This document shows, piece after piece, positions 24,991 through 33,594 of a stretch of DNA of 64,000 nt. This stretch comes from Pseudonocardia broussonetiae. Lineage in GTDB: Bacteria; Actinomycetota; Actinomycetes; Mycobacteriales; Pseudonocardiaceae. The position numbers and the translations under genes are program-made. Below the pieces are notes generated by a model. It saw only the letters and a list, made by a program, of their open reading frames with translations. It was not told the origin of the DNA and did no database searches. Location of the stretch: positions 4,595,501 to 4,659,500 of the forward strand of contig NZ_CP053564.1 in the NCBI RefSeq assembly GCF_013155125.1. Direction: 5' to 3'. How positions within the stretch are numbered: position 1 is the stretch's first letter; each line of letters opens with the position of its first letter.

Positions 24991-25179
24991 GGCGCCACAC
25001 CCTACGCGACCCCCCCGGTCCGGGACCGGGTCCGCGACCGCGGCCCCCGGTGATCCACCGGCCGACCGGGCAGCTGGGCCGAACGGCCCAACTTCGGCCG
25101 CCTACCGGTGCGGCGGGCCGGCGACGGGGTACGCCGGGGCCGGCGGGCCCGGTGCGGGCCCGGACGGGGTGGTGGACGC

Positions 25180-26406
25180 ATGACGGTCGACGACGCGCGC
25201 ACCGGCGTGCCGCGCTCCCTGCGCGTCGCGGCGGCGGTCGGGTGGCGCGCGCTGGTCGTCGTGGCGGCCCTCTACGTGATCGGGCAGGTGCTGGCGACGC
25301 TCGCGTCCGTGGTCGTGCCGGTGGCCATCGCGCTGCTGCTCGCCGCCCTGCTGACGCCGGCGGTCCGCTGGCTCGTCGAGCACCGGGTGCCGCGGGGAGT
25401 GGCCACGACCGTCGTCATGGTCGGCGGCCTCGCCCTCCTGACGGGCGTGCTCACGTTCGTCGTCATGGCTTTCGTCAACGGCGTGCCGGACCTGGCCCTG
25501 CAGCTGACGGCGGGCGTCGACGCGCTCGTGACGTGGCTGCGCGACGGCCCGCTGCACATCAGCAACCAGCAGCTCACCGACGCGCAGCAGGAGGTGCTCG
25601 CGGTCATCGGGGAGAACCAGGGGTCGCTGACGACCGGCGCCATCACGACGGCGGCCACCATCGGCGAGACGCTGGCCGAGATGCTGCTGGTCGTGTTCAC
25701 CCTGATCTTCTTCCTGCTGGGCGGGCCGCAGATCTGGCAGTTCCTGCTGCTGGGGGTGCCGTCGGACGTGCGCTCGCGGGTGGACGTCGCCGGGCGCCGC
25801 AGCCTCGCCGCGCTGGTCAGCTACACCCGCGCCACGGCGGCTGTGGCCGTCGTCGACGCCGTCGCGATCGGCATCGGCCTGGGCGTGCTCGGGGTGCCGC
25901 TGGCCGTGCCGCTCGCGGCGCTGGTGTTCCTCGGCGCGTTCGTGCCGATCATCGGGGCGCTCGTCGGGGGCGGGGCGGCGGTGCTGGTCGCGCTCGTGGC
26001 CAACGGGCCGGTGTCGGCGCTGATCGTGCTGGCGATCATCATCGCGGTGATGCAGCTGGAGGGCCACGTGCTGCAGCCGCTGCTGCTGGGCCGGGCCGTG
26101 CGGCTGCACCCGCTCGCCGTCGTGCTGGCGGTGGCCACGGGCCTGGTCGTCGCGGGCATCGCCGGGGCGCTGTTCGCCGTGCCGCTGCTCGCCGTCCTCA
26201 ACTCCGCGATCCGGTCGCTGCGCAGCCCGTCGGACGAGTACGTCGACCCCGCCGAGGTGCGCAGCAGCGAGCCGGAGGAGAGCGGTCCGCCCGAGCCCGG
26301 GCACGACCGCCACCCGGACACCAGCGGCGACACGAGCCCGCCCGGGGTCAGCGGCGACACGAGCCCGCCCGGGGTCGAGGTGCCGGCGCAGGCCGTGCCG
26401 CGCTGA
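25180..26406 (+). CDS. AI-2E family transporter (YdiK/PerM type)
   Basis: 408 residues with about eight membrane segments, including LVVVAALYVIGQVLATLASVVV and VPVAIALLLAALLTPAVRWLV at the N-terminus, MLLVVFTLIFFLLGG in the middle and the family-typical FLGAFVPIIGALVGGGAAVLVAL. The family includes TqsA and exporters of unknown substrates. The C-terminal tail after about residue 350 is hydrophilic and contains a perfect nine-residue tandem repeat (SGDTSPPGV twice, near 26325-26378), probably cytoplasmic and disordered. Start ATG 25180 is preceded by a weak GG-rich RBS. Confidence 0.9.
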   Translation: MTVDDARTGVPRSLRVAAAVGWRALVVVAALYVIGQVLATLASVVVPVAIALLLAALLTPAVRWLVEHRVPRGVATTVVMVGGLALLTGVLTFVVMAFVNGVPDLALQLTAGVDALVTWLRDGPLHISNQQLTDAQQEVLAVIGENQGSLTTGAITTAATIGETLAEMLLVVFTLIFFLLGGPQIWQFLLLGVPSDVRSRVDVAGRRSLAALVSYTRATAAVAVVDAVAIGIGLGVLGVPLAVPLAALVFLGAFVPIIGALVGGGAAVLVALVANGPVSALIVLAIIIAVMQLEGHVLQPLLLGRAVRLHPLAVVLAVATGLVVAGIAGALFAVPLLAVLNSAIRSLRSPSDEYVDPAEVRSSEPEESGPPEPGHDRHPDTSGDTSPPGVSGDTSPPGVEVPAQAVPR

Positions 26407-26411
26407 GGCGA

Positions 26412-26432
26412 GGCCCGGTGGGGAACCGGGCC
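26412..26432. terminator. bidirectional hairpin between convergent genes
   Basis: GGCCCGGT / ACCGGGCC, an 8-bp perfect stem with a 5-nt loop, 5 bp after the AI-2E gene stop and 8 bp before the stop of the convergent small gene. Suitable as an intrinsic terminator for both strands. Confidence 0.55.
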
Positions 26433-26440
26433 CGGCGGGG

Positions 26441-26668
26441 TCAGGCCGCCGCGAGCAGTGCGCGCCCGGCCGCGGTCAGGCGCGCCGGGGCGCCGTCCGC
26501 GGGTGCGGTGATGAGCCCGTCGCGGACGAGCCGTGCGGCGGCGAACTGGTCGCAGCACGCGACACCGTCGACCACCAGCACCACTGCTCCGGTCCCCGCC
26601 AGCCGGCAGCGGCCGGCGTGTACCGCCCGCAGCACGGCTCTGTCCCGCGAGGTCAGTGCGTCGTTCAT
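26441..26668 (-). CDS. small winged-helix-like hypothetical protein
   Basis: 75 residues. LTSRDRAVLRAVHAGRC, FAAARLVRDGLITAPADGAPARLTAAGRALLAA reads like a miniature winged helix (recognition helix followed by a LTxxGRxLL wing end), as in MarR/PadR-like small proteins. Two adjacent cysteines (ACCDQ) lie in the middle. The family is common in Pseudonocardiaceae as hypothetical proteins. Function unknown; a small DNA-binding or sensor protein is possible. Confidence 0.6.
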   Translation of the reverse strand: MNDALTSRDRAVLRAVHAGRCRLAGTGAVVLVVDGVACCDQFAAARLVRDGLITAPADGAPARLTAAGRALLAAA

Positions 26669-26724
26669 GACGACCGGTGTACCCGCACGGCCGCCGGCGA
26701 CACCCCCGGCGGGTTCCGGCGCGC

Positions 26725-26925
26725 TCACCGGACCGACGCCGTGACGACCGCGCCGGCGCGGGCGAGGCCCTCGCGGTGGGCGCGGTGGTGGTGGCCGCAG
26801 AACAGCAGGTCGCCCGCGGCGAGGTGGACGCGGACCCAGGCCGCGGCCGAGCAGCGGTCGCAGCGGTCGGCCGCCGTGAGCGGGGCGGTGGTGGCGGGGG
26901 CGGGGCAGGGCGGCGCGGTCGACAT
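26725..26925 (-). CDS. small zinc-ribbon-like protein (DUF7455 type)
   Basis: 66 residues. PLTAADRCDRCSAAAWVRVHLAAGDLLFCGHHHRAH closely matches the actinobacterial DUF7455 pattern: CDRC followed by FCGHH, four likely zinc ligands. The usual family length is about 65-80. Function unknown. No RBS stands out; the long region upstream (26926-27295) holds tandem repeats and a plus-strand promoter. Confidence 0.8.
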   Translation of the reverse strand: MSTAPPCPAPATTAPLTAADRCDRCSAAAWVRVHLAAGDLLFCGHHHRAHREGLARAGAVVTASVR

Positions 26926-26942
26926 GGCGGGCTCCGGTCTCG

Positions 26943-27040
26943 GTGGTGGTGCGGAGGTCTCGGTGGTGGTGCGAGGTCTCGTGGTGGTGCGGAGGTCTCG
27001 GTACTGGTGTGGACGCCTCGGGAGGTGCGGAGGTTTCGGG
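26943..27040 (+). repeat. imperfect ~20-bp tandem repeats
   Basis: Three to five imperfect copies of GGTGGTGCGGAGGTCTCG in a row, decaying to the right (GGTACTGGTGTGGACGCCTC, GGAGGTGCGGAGGTTTCGG). They occupy the first part of the 370-bp gene-free stretch 26926-27295. The remainder holds the promoter region of the acyl-CoA dehydrogenase gene; no further gene is evident. Confidence 0.75.
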
Positions 27041-27207
27041 AGTGGGCGGCGGATCGGCCCGGGAGGTCGTCGCCGGGCCGATCCGGCTGCGTACGACGCT
27101 AGGGGCGCGGCGGCCCGCGCGGATCCGGTCGCGACCCGGCCCGTGGGGGCGGGGTCCGGGGATCCGCCCCGGCGTGCCGGGGGTGGGGCAGGGGATCCGC
27201 CCCCGCC

Positions 27208-27265
27208 TTGACACCGCGGTCCGGGGCTGCCCATCATTCGGCCAGACCATTCTTGCGGTCGACCG
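27208..27265 (+). promoter_or_regulatory. promoter region with GntR-like sites before the acyl-CoA dehydrogenase
   Basis: TTGACA (27208-27213) followed after 18 bp by CATCAT as a weak -10. Next come GGCCAGACCA (27240-27249), a variant of the TGGTCTGACC site found at the other promoters of this cluster, and the perfect palindrome CGGTCGACCG (27256-27265). An AGGAGGAGCA RBS leads to the GTG at 27296. Confidence 0.55.
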
Positions 27266-27295
27266 TTCTCGGGCCGGCCCCGGGCAGGAGGAGCA

Positions 27296-28486
27296 GTGGA
27301 TCTCGCCGACTCGCCGGAGGAGGCCGCGTTCCGCGAGCGCGTGCGGGGCTGGCTGGCCGACGCGCTGCCGCGGCTGCCCTGGCCCGAACCCCCCGGCCTC
27401 ACCGCGAAGCTGCCGTTCTGGCGCGCGTGGCAGCGGATGCTCGCCGAGGCCGGGTTCGCCGGGCTGTCGTGGCCGCGCGAGTACGGCGGGCAGGGCGTCG
27501 ACGCGGCACTGCGCGCGGTGTTCACCGAGGAGGCCGACCGCGCGGGCGCCCCGGAGCGGCTCAACACGGTGGGGGAGGACTTCGCCGGGCCGACGATCGT
27601 CGCGTTCGGCACCGAGGCGCAGAAGGAGCGGTTCCTGCGCCCGATCCTCACCGGCGACGAGCTGTGGTGCCAGCTGTTCTCCGAGCCCGACTCCGGGTCC
27701 GACCTCGCGTCGCTGCGCACCCGTGCCACCCGCGTCGAGGGTGGCTGGCGGATCGACGGGCAGAAGACCTGGACGAGTCGCGCGCACCTGGCCGCGCACG
27801 CGATCCTGCTGGCCCGCACCGGCGGCGGTGAGCGCCACCGCGGCATCACCTGCTTCCTGCTGCCGATGGACGGCCCGGGCGTCACGGTCCGGCCGCTGGT
27901 GCACATGCTCGGCGAGGCGGAGTTCAACGAGGTCTTCCTCGACGACGTGTTCGTGCCCGACGACCGCGTCCTCGGCGAGGTCGACGGCGGCTGGCGCGTC
28001 GCGATGGCGATGCTGGGCTTCGAGCGGGTGGGGATCGCGACCGGCCGGGTGAACACGACCCGCGCCGTCGAGGACCTGGTGGCCGACGTCCGCCGCCTCA
28101 CCGACGAGGACGGGCGCCCGCTGGGCGCCGACCCGCTCGTGCGCCAGCAGGTCGCCGACCTCTACGGGCGGGCGCTGGTGCACCACGCGATCGGGCGGCG
28201 GGTGCTCACGATCGCCGCGGACGACGGGGCGCCCGGGCCCGTGACGTCGATCGGCAAGCTCTACTTCTGCCCGCTGGTCGAGGACCTCGCCGACTTCCGG
28301 CTCTCGCTGGCCCCGCTGGGCGGCCAGCTCGCCCCCGACGAGCAGGACGCGCTCGACGCCCGCTGGCAGCGCCTGGCCTACCAGGCGCGCGGCACCGCGA
28401 TCGCGGGCGGCTCGACGTTCATCCAGCGCACCATCGTGGCCGAGCGGATGCTCGGGATGCCCCGCTCGAAGCCCGTCCGCTCGTGA
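27296..28486 (+). CDS. acyl-CoA dehydrogenase, PimC-like large subunit
   Basis: 396 residues. MDLADSPEEAAFRERVRGWLADALP is the start typical of pimeloyl-CoA dehydrogenase large-subunit (PimC-like) enzymes. FAD/substrate segment LFSEPDSGSDLASLRT around residue 135, then WRIDGQKTWTSRA. It uses FAD to oxidise an acyl-CoA to the 2-enoyl-CoA. A smaller partner-like dehydrogenase is encoded at 29338; such large/small pairs often form heteromers. In the cluster this step would act on pimeloyl-CoA or another dicarboxyl-CoA after ring opening, which is an inference from neighbours. Confidence 0.9.
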   Translation: MDLADSPEEAAFRERVRGWLADALPRLPWPEPPGLTAKLPFWRAWQRMLAEAGFAGLSWPREYGGQGVDAALRAVFTEEADRAGAPERLNTVGEDFAGPTIVAFGTEAQKERFLRPILTGDELWCQLFSEPDSGSDLASLRTRATRVEGGWRIDGQKTWTSRAHLAAHAILLARTGGGERHRGITCFLLPMDGPGVTVRPLVHMLGEAEFNEVFLDDVFVPDDRVLGEVDGGWRVAMAMLGFERVGIATGRVNTTRAVEDLVADVRRLTDEDGRPLGADPLVRQQVADLYGRALVHHAIGRRVLTIAADDGAPGPVTSIGKLYFCPLVEDLADFRLSLAPLGGQLAPDEQDALDARWQRLAYQARGTAIAGGSTFIQRTIVAERMLGMPRSKPVRS

Positions 28487-28506
28487 ACGCGCCCCTCGCG
28501 CACGCC

Positions 28507-29265
28507 TCAGTCGGTGGCGGGCACCGTGATCGCGGTGCGCTCCTCGACCTCCAGGGCCGCGGCGGCGTAGGCGTGCACGTGCCGGCTCATCCGGCGCACG
28601 GCGGCGTCCGGGTCGCGGTCCCGGATCGCGCGGGTCACGGAGCGGTGGGCGCGGACGGTGATGTCGCGGACCTCGTCGTCGACGAAGCCGGCGTTGTGCG
28701 TGACAGTGTAGATCGCGCGCGACAGGGCGATCATGATGCCGGTCAGGATCTCGTTGTGCCCGGCGGTCGCCACGCCGACGTGCCAGTCGACGTTGGCCTG
28801 CAGGAACGACTCCAGGCTGCCCCCGGCGGCGATGGCCTCGTTGGCCGCGTCGAGGCGCTGCAGGTCGCCGGTGGTGCGGTGCAGCGCGGCCAGGCGCGCG
28901 CACGAGGGCTCGATCGCCTCGCGCGTCTCGTGCACCGAGGCCAGCCGGATCCGGCGGCCGCGGATGAGCAGGTCGAGCGTGGTGGCGACGGACTCCTGGC
29001 CCGGGCTCTGCACGAAGGCGCCGCCCGCGCGGCCCGCCTTGATCCGCACCAGGCCCTGCACCTCCAGCACCCGCAGCGCTTCGCGGACGGTGGTGCGGCT
29101 CATCCGCGTCTGCACGACGAGCTCGCGCTCGGGCGGCAGCGGCGTGCCCTCGGGGTACTCCCCGGACAGGATCCGCTCGCGCAGCTCGTTGGCCAGCACG
29201 TCCGAGGCCTTCGGGACCTCCATGGGCGACAGGCGGATGGTCGACCGCGCGTTCTCGGCTGCCAT
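28507..29265 (-). CDS. GntR family regulator, FadR/FCD subfamily
   Basis: 252 residues. N-terminal winged helix (about 20-90): LANELRERILSGEYPEGTPLPPERELVVQTRMSRTTVREALRVLEVQGLVRIKAGRAGG. The C-terminal FCD ligand domain has the metal-binding pattern with VDWHVGVATAGHN and AHRSVTRAIRDRD. AGAAGGAGACC RBS before the ATG at 29265. FCD regulators bind TGGTCNNACCA-like palindromes; matching sites lie in its own promoter and at four other promoters of this cluster. It is probably a CoA-ester- or acid-responsive repressor of the ring-degradation genes. Confidence 0.92.
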   Translation of the reverse strand: MAAENARSTIRLSPMEVPKASDVLANELRERILSGEYPEGTPLPPERELVVQTRMSRTTVREALRVLEVQGLVRIKAGRAGGAFVQSPGQESVATTLDLLIRGRRIRLASVHETREAIEPSCARLAALHRTTGDLQRLDAANEAIAAGGSLESFLQANVDWHVGVATAGHNEILTGIMIALSRAIYTVTHNAGFVDDEVRDITVRAHRSVTRAIRDRDPDAAVRRMSRHVHAYAAAALEVEERTAITVPATD

Positions 29266-29276
29266 GGGTCTCCTTC

Positions 29277-29305
29277 TGGTCCAAAGGTCTGACCCAAACT
29301 AGCAT
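29277..29305 (+). promoter_or_regulatory. divergent operator/promoter between GntR regulator and dehydrogenase
   Basis: TGGTCCAAAGGTCTGACCC contains the core GGTCTGACC at 29286-29294. For the plus-strand gene a -10-like TAGCAT lies at 29300-29305, so the operator sits in the -35/-10 spacer; it is also 20 bp upstream of the regulator ATG. Fits autoregulation. Confidence 0.65.
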
Positions 29306-29337
29306 CCACCGCCCGACCACCCGACGAGGAGCGCCGC

Positions 29338-30378
29338 ATGCGATGGGAACTGTCGGCCGAGCAGGCCGACCTGCGGACGGTCCTGCGCGCCTGGCTGCGC
29401 GAGCACTGCACCACCGCCGACGTCCGCACGTGGGCCGACGCCCGCGACGCGGGCCCCTTCGAGCGGCGCTTCGCCGCCGACGGCTGGGCCGGCGTCGGCA
29501 CGCCCGAGGAGCTGGGCGGGCAGGGCGGCGGGCTCGTCGAGCAGGCGATCGTGGCCGAGGAGCTGGGGCGGGCCGTGGCGCCCTCGGCGCTGTGGACCGG
29601 GTCGGTGCTCGCCGCCCCGGCGCTGGCCGGCGCGCCCGACGCCGCGGCCGGGCTGTTCGCCGGGGAGCCGGTCGTGCTCGCCGTCCCGTCCGACGCCGTG
29701 CCCGGGCCGCGGCACGCCCGAGGCCCGGGGCCGGTGCGCTCGGTGCTCGGCGGCGACCGCGGCGCCCGGCTGCTGGTGCCGGGGCGCGACGGCGCGTTCC
29801 TGCTGGTCGGACCCGACGACGCCGACGTGGTGGCGCGGGCCCTGACCGACGGCACGCGCTCGGTCGCCGACGTCGGGGCGCCGCGCGCGGCGGTCGACGT
29901 CCCCGGTGACGTCGACGCCGTGCTGGGCGCGGTGGCCCTGCGCGCCGCGGTGCTGGTGTCGGCCGACGCCCTCGGCGCGGCCGAGCGGATGCTCGAGATG
30001 TCGGTCGCGTACGCGCTGGAGCGGCGCCAGTTCGGCGTGCCGATCGGCTCGTTCCAGGCCGTCCAGCACGCGGCGGCGCAGATGCTCGTGCAGGTGGAGT
30101 CGGCGCGCTCGATCGTCTACCTGGCGGCCGCCTCCGTGGGGTCCGGCCACCCCGACGCCGGGATGCACGCCGCCGCGGCCAAGGCCCAGGTCACCGCCGG
30201 CGCCGCCGTGCTGGCCGACACGGCGCTCACGCTGCACGGCGCGATCGGCTACACGTGGGAGCACGACCTGCAGCTGTCCTACAAGCGCGCCAAGCTCGAC
30301 CGGGTCCTGTTCGGGGCTCCGAAGGCGTGGAACGAGCGCATCGCGGCGGCCCTGGAGCTCGTGCCCGCACCCGTGTGA
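29338..30378 (+). CDS. acyl-CoA dehydrogenase, PimD-like small subunit
   Basis: 346 residues. MRWELSAEQADLRTVLRAWLREH, WAGVGTPEELGGQGGG, then a divergent middle domain rather than the standard TEP..SG FAD segment, and a conserved C-terminal bundle (YALERRQFGVPIGSFQAVQH, LHGAIGYTWEHDLQLSYKRAKL). The reduced middle part is typical of the small partner in heteromeric dehydrogenases (PimD/FadE28-like). Probably works with the PimC-like protein at 27296, although the divergent GntR gene separates them. Confidence 0.88.
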   Translation: MRWELSAEQADLRTVLRAWLREHCTTADVRTWADARDAGPFERRFAADGWAGVGTPEELGGQGGGLVEQAIVAEELGRAVAPSALWTGSVLAAPALAGAPDAAAGLFAGEPVVLAVPSDAVPGPRHARGPGPVRSVLGGDRGARLLVPGRDGAFLLVGPDDADVVARALTDGTRSVADVGAPRAAVDVPGDVDAVLGAVALRAAVLVSADALGAAERMLEMSVAYALERRQFGVPIGSFQAVQHAAAQMLVQVESARSIVYLAAASVGSGHPDAGMHAAAAKAQVTAGAAVLADTALTLHGAIGYTWEHDLQLSYKRAKLDRVLFGAPKAWNERIAAALELVPAPV

Positions 30379-30401
30379 TTTGGTCTGTCCTTTGTTAAGG
30401 T
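30379..30401 (+). promoter_or_regulatory. GntR-type site and -10 before the third dehydrogenase
   Basis: TTTGGTCTGTCC (30379-30390) immediately after the previous stop codon, followed by a -10-like TAAGGT (30396-30401) and GTG start at 30407. Only 28 bp separate the genes, but the AT-rich site and the motif suggest an internal, co-regulated promoter. Confidence 0.55.
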
Positions 30402-30406
30402 GCACC

Positions 30407-31573
30407 GTGGACTTCGAGCTGACCGACGACCAGTCGACCATCCGCAGGGCGGTGCGGGAGATCGCCGGGGAGTTCGACGACCGGTACTGGTCCGAGCGCG
30501 ACGCGGCGCACGAGTTCCCGACCGCGTTCTACGACACGCTGGCGTCGGGGGGCTGGCTCGGGGTCACGACGCCGGAGGAGTACGGCGGGCACGGGCTGGG
30601 GATCACCGAGGCGTCGATCATCCTGGAGGAGGTCGCGCGGTCGGGCGGGGGCATGAACGCCGCGAGCGCGATCCACCTGTCGATCTTCGGGATGCACCCG
30701 GTGATCCTGCACGGCTCCGCGGAGCTCAAGGCCCGCACGCTGCCCCGGATCGTGGACGGCTCGCTGCACGTCTGCTTCGGGGTCACCGAGCCCGGCGCGG
30801 GCCTGGACACCACCAAGATCACCACCTTCGCGAAGCGCGATGGCGACGACTACGTCGTCAACGGCCGGAAGGTGTGGATCTCCAAGGCGCAGGAGTCGGA
30901 GAAGGTCCTGCTGCTGACGCGGACGACGAAGTTCGAGGACTGCGCGCGCAAGACCGACGGGATGACGCTGTTCCTGACCGATCTGGACCGGGCGCACGTC
31001 GACATCCGCCCGATCAAGAAGATGGGCCGCAACGCCGTCAGCTCGAACGAGCTGTTCATCGACGACCTGCGGGTGCCGGTGGAGGACCGGGTCGGGGAGG
31101 AGGGGCAGGGTTTCCGCTACATCCTCGACGGGCTCAACCCCGAGCGGATGCTGATCGCGGCCGAGGCGCTGGGCATCGGGCGGGTCGCGCTGGACACCGC
31201 GGTGCGCTACGGCAACGAGCGGGAGGTGTTCGGGCGCCCGATCGGGATGAACCAGGGCCTGCAGTTCCCGCTGGCCGACTCGCTGGCCCGCCTGGACGCC
31301 GCGGAACTGGTGCTGCGCAAGGCGACCTGGCTCTACGACCAGGGCCTGCCGTGCGGGCGGGAGGCGAACACGGCGAAGTACCTGTGCGCGGACGCGGGGT
31401 TCGAGGCGGCGGACCGGGCGGTCCAGACCCACGGCGGGATGGGGTACTCCGAGGAGTACCACGTGGCCCGGTACTTCCGGGAGGCGCGGCTGCTCAAGAT
31501 CGCGCCGCTGAGCCAGGAGATGGTGCTCAACTACCTGGGGTCGCACGTGCTCGGGCTGCCGCGGAGCTACTGA
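30407..31573 (+). CDS. acyl-CoA dehydrogenase, candidate cyclohexanecarboxyl-CoA dehydrogenase (AliB-like)
   Basis: 388 residues from GTG 30407. Complete acyl-CoA dehydrogenase: VDFELTDDQSTIRRAVREIA, FGVTEPGAGLDTTKI (FAD/substrate loop), NGRKVWISKA, VFGRPIGMNQGLQFPLAD and THGGMGYSEEYHVARYFREARL. It ends in LGLPRSY, as does the dehydrogenase at 49189, indicating a common subfamily. In the aliphatic-ring pathway AliB introduces the first double bond into cyclohexanecarboxyl-CoA; the nearby ligase, BadH-like and BadI-like genes make this the natural role. Confidence 0.88.
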   Translation: MDFELTDDQSTIRRAVREIAGEFDDRYWSERDAAHEFPTAFYDTLASGGWLGVTTPEEYGGHGLGITEASIILEEVARSGGGMNAASAIHLSIFGMHPVILHGSAELKARTLPRIVDGSLHVCFGVTEPGAGLDTTKITTFAKRDGDDYVVNGRKVWISKAQESEKVLLLTRTTKFEDCARKTDGMTLFLTDLDRAHVDIRPIKKMGRNAVSSNELFIDDLRVPVEDRVGEEGQGFRYILDGLNPERMLIAAEALGIGRVALDTAVRYGNEREVFGRPIGMNQGLQFPLADSLARLDAAELVLRKATWLYDQGLPCGREANTAKYLCADAGFEAADRAVQTHGGMGYSEEYHVARYFREARLLKIAPLSQEMVLNYLGSHVLGLPRSY

Positions 31574-32340
31574 TGGCCTACCTCGACGTCTTCTCCCTGG
31601 CCGGGCGCACCGCGCTGGTCACCGGCGCGGGCAGCGGCATCGGCGCCGCCGTCGCGGAGGCGTTCGCCGCCGCCGGCGCCGCCGTGCTCGTCACCGACGT
31701 CGACGGGGCGGCCGCCGAGGCGGTCGCGGCCCGGATCACCGACGCTGGCGGCACGGCCGCCCACCACCTGCTCGACGTGCGCGACCGCGCCGCCGCCGAC
31801 GCCGCCGCGGCCCGCGCCGCCGGGCTCGGCGGCGACGGCGTGGTGCACGTCCTCGTCAACAACGCCGGCGCGATCGCGCCGGCCCTGTTCGGGAAGCTGG
31901 AGGAGGACGCGTTCCGGCAGATCGTGGAGATCCACCTCATGGGCGCGTTCTCCTGCTCGCAGGCGGTGCTCCCGTTCCTGCCCGACGACGGCACCGGACG
32001 GATCCTCAACGTCACCTCCGCCGCCGGGCTGGTCGGCACGATCGGCCAGGCCAACTACGGCGCGGCGAAGGCCGGGATCGTCGGGCTGACCAAGTCCCTG
32101 GCGAAGGAGCTCGCGCGCCGGCAGGTCACCGTCAACGCGCTCGCCCCGCTCGCTGCCACGCCTATGACCGAGGGCATCCGCGCGAACGAGAAGCTCGCGG
32201 CGAAGACGCTGGAGCGCATCCCGCTCGGGCGCTGGGCCGAGCCCGCCGAGATCGCCGCGAGCTTCGTGTTCCTCGCCTCCGACGCCGCCTCCTACGTCAC
32301 CGGCCAGGTGCTGCCCGTCGACGGCGGAACGGTCATCTGA
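31573..32340 (+). CDS. SDR family oxidoreductase
   Basis: 255 residues. Cofactor loop TGAGSGIG (residues 18-25), NNAGA, active-site Ser in NVTSAAGL and YxxxK in YGAAKAG. C-terminal DGGTVI. Classical short-chain dehydrogenase, probably a 3-hydroxyacyl-CoA or ketoacyl reductase-type enzyme using NAD(P). TGATG coupling to the preceding dehydrogenase. A beta-oxidation role after ring opening is an inference. Confidence 0.92.
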   Translation: MAYLDVFSLAGRTALVTGAGSGIGAAVAEAFAAAGAAVLVTDVDGAAAEAVAARITDAGGTAAHHLLDVRDRAAADAAAARAAGLGGDGVVHVLVNNAGAIAPALFGKLEEDAFRQIVEIHLMGAFSCSQAVLPFLPDDGTGRILNVTSAAGLVGTIGQANYGAAKAGIVGLTKSLAKELARRQVTVNALAPLAATPMTEGIRANEKLAAKTLERIPLGRWAEPAEIAASFVFLASDAASYVTGQVLPVDGGTVI

Positions 32341-32367
32341 CGTGTCCGGTGCTCCCACGTCACTACG

Positions 32368-33594
32368 GTGGTCCGGGTGATCGATCTCCGCGTCCACGTC
32401 CGCGCCGGCGACGGGGTGTGGTGGGGGCAGGCCGCGGCCGAGGCCACCCCGCTGGTCGACGCCCTGCACGAGCAGCTCGCCGGCATCGGCGACGTCCGGG
32501 CGTTCTGCGGCATCTCCCCGCACCGCCGCACCCCGCCCGATGGCCTCACCGTCGTCTCCTACGGTGCAATGGGGCAGCTGCGGTCGCTGCGCGAGCGCCT
32601 GGAGGTCGTGCCCGGGCACTACTCGACGCTGCCCCGGCTGTTCGCGCAGCGCCTGCTCCCCGGCGACGTCGGGCTGGTCCAGGTGGCGCCGCCCGGCCCC
32701 GACGGCACCTGCTCGCTGGGGATCGGCGTCGACTACTCCGCCGACGCCGCCCGGCACTCCCGCACGCTGGTGGCCGAGGTCAACCACCGCATGCCGGTGA
32801 CCCGCGGCGAGCCCGGGATCCCGCTCGACCGCTTCGCCGCGGTCCTGGAGACCGACCGGCCGCTGCCCGCGCTGCCCGACCGCGCGCCCGACGAGGTCGA
32901 CGCCGCCATTGCCGCTCACGTCGCGGGGCTGGTCGAGGACGGCGACACGATCCAGATCGGTGTGGGTGCCCTGCCGAACGCGATCCTCGACGGCCTGGCC
33001 GGGCACCGCGACCTCGGCGTGCACTCCGGGATGGTCACCGACGGCGTGCTGCGGCTGGTGGAGGAGGGGGTGGTCACCGGGAGCCGCAAGGAGATCGACC
33101 CCGGCGTCGTCGTCACCGGGATGGCGCTGTGCAGCCCGGAGCTCTACGCGTCGCTGCCCGGGATGCCCGTCGAGTTCCGCCCGGCCGGCTACACCCACGG
33201 CGCCGCGGTGCTCGCCCGGCTGGGGCGGCTGGTCTCGATCAACGCGGCGCTGCAGGTCGACCTCACCGGGCAGGTCGGGTCGGAGACCGTCGGCGGGCGC
33301 TACCTCGGCGGCGTGGGCGGCCAGGCCGACTTCTCCGGCGCCGCGGCCCGCACCGGCGCGCGCTCGGTCATCGCGCTGCGCTCGTGCGCGGGGGAGTCGT
33401 CGACCGTCGTGACCGCGCTGGACGGCCCCGTCACCACCGCCCGCGCCGACGTCGACGTCGTCGTCACCGAGCACGGGGTGGCGCACCTGCGCGGCTGCCC
33501 GCTGCCCGACCGTCCCCGCCGCCTCGCGGCGATCGCCGACCCCCGGCACCGCGACGCGCTGCTGCGCGCCGCATCCTCGAAAGGACTCCGATGA
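32368..33594 (+). CDS. acetyl-CoA hydrolase/CoA-transferase family protein
   Basis: 408 residues of the acetyl-CoA hydrolase/4-hydroxybutyrate CoA-transferase family. GHYSTLPRLFAQRLLPGDVGLVQV, DTIQIGVGALPNAILDGL and VDLTGQVGSETVGG, where the Glu of GSET is the expected catalytic residue forming the CoA thioester. Likely moves CoA between acids, for example activating the ring acid or releasing a product. Starts at GTG 32368 (GTG 32377 possible). Its 3' end overlaps the start of the BadH-like gene. Confidence 0.88.
   Translation: MVRVIDLRVHVRAGDGVWWGQAAAEATPLVDALHEQLAGIGDVRAFCGISPHRRTPPDGLTVVSYGAMGQLRSLRERLEVVPGHYSTLPRLFAQRLLPGDVGLVQVAPPGPDGTCSLGIGVDYSADAARHSRTLVAEVNHRMPVTRGEPGIPLDRFAAVLETDRPLPALPDRAPDEVDAAIAAHVAGLVEDGDTIQIGVGALPNAILDGLAGHRDLGVHSGMVTDGVLRLVEEGVVTGSRKEIDPGVVVTGMALCSPELYASLPGMPVEFRPAGYTHGAAVLARLGRLVSINAALQVDLTGQVGSETVGGRYLGGVGGQADFSGAAARTGARSVIALRSCAGESSTVVTALDGPVTTARADVDVVVTEHGVAHLRGCPLPDRPRRLAAIADPRHRDALLRAASSKGLR

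Noticed and set aside
25077..25099. Stem-loop GGCCGAA/TTCGGCC between the STAS gene and AI-2E gene
   Set aside because: It lies between two divergent genes, so it is not a terminator; 7-bp stems are common by chance at this GC content.
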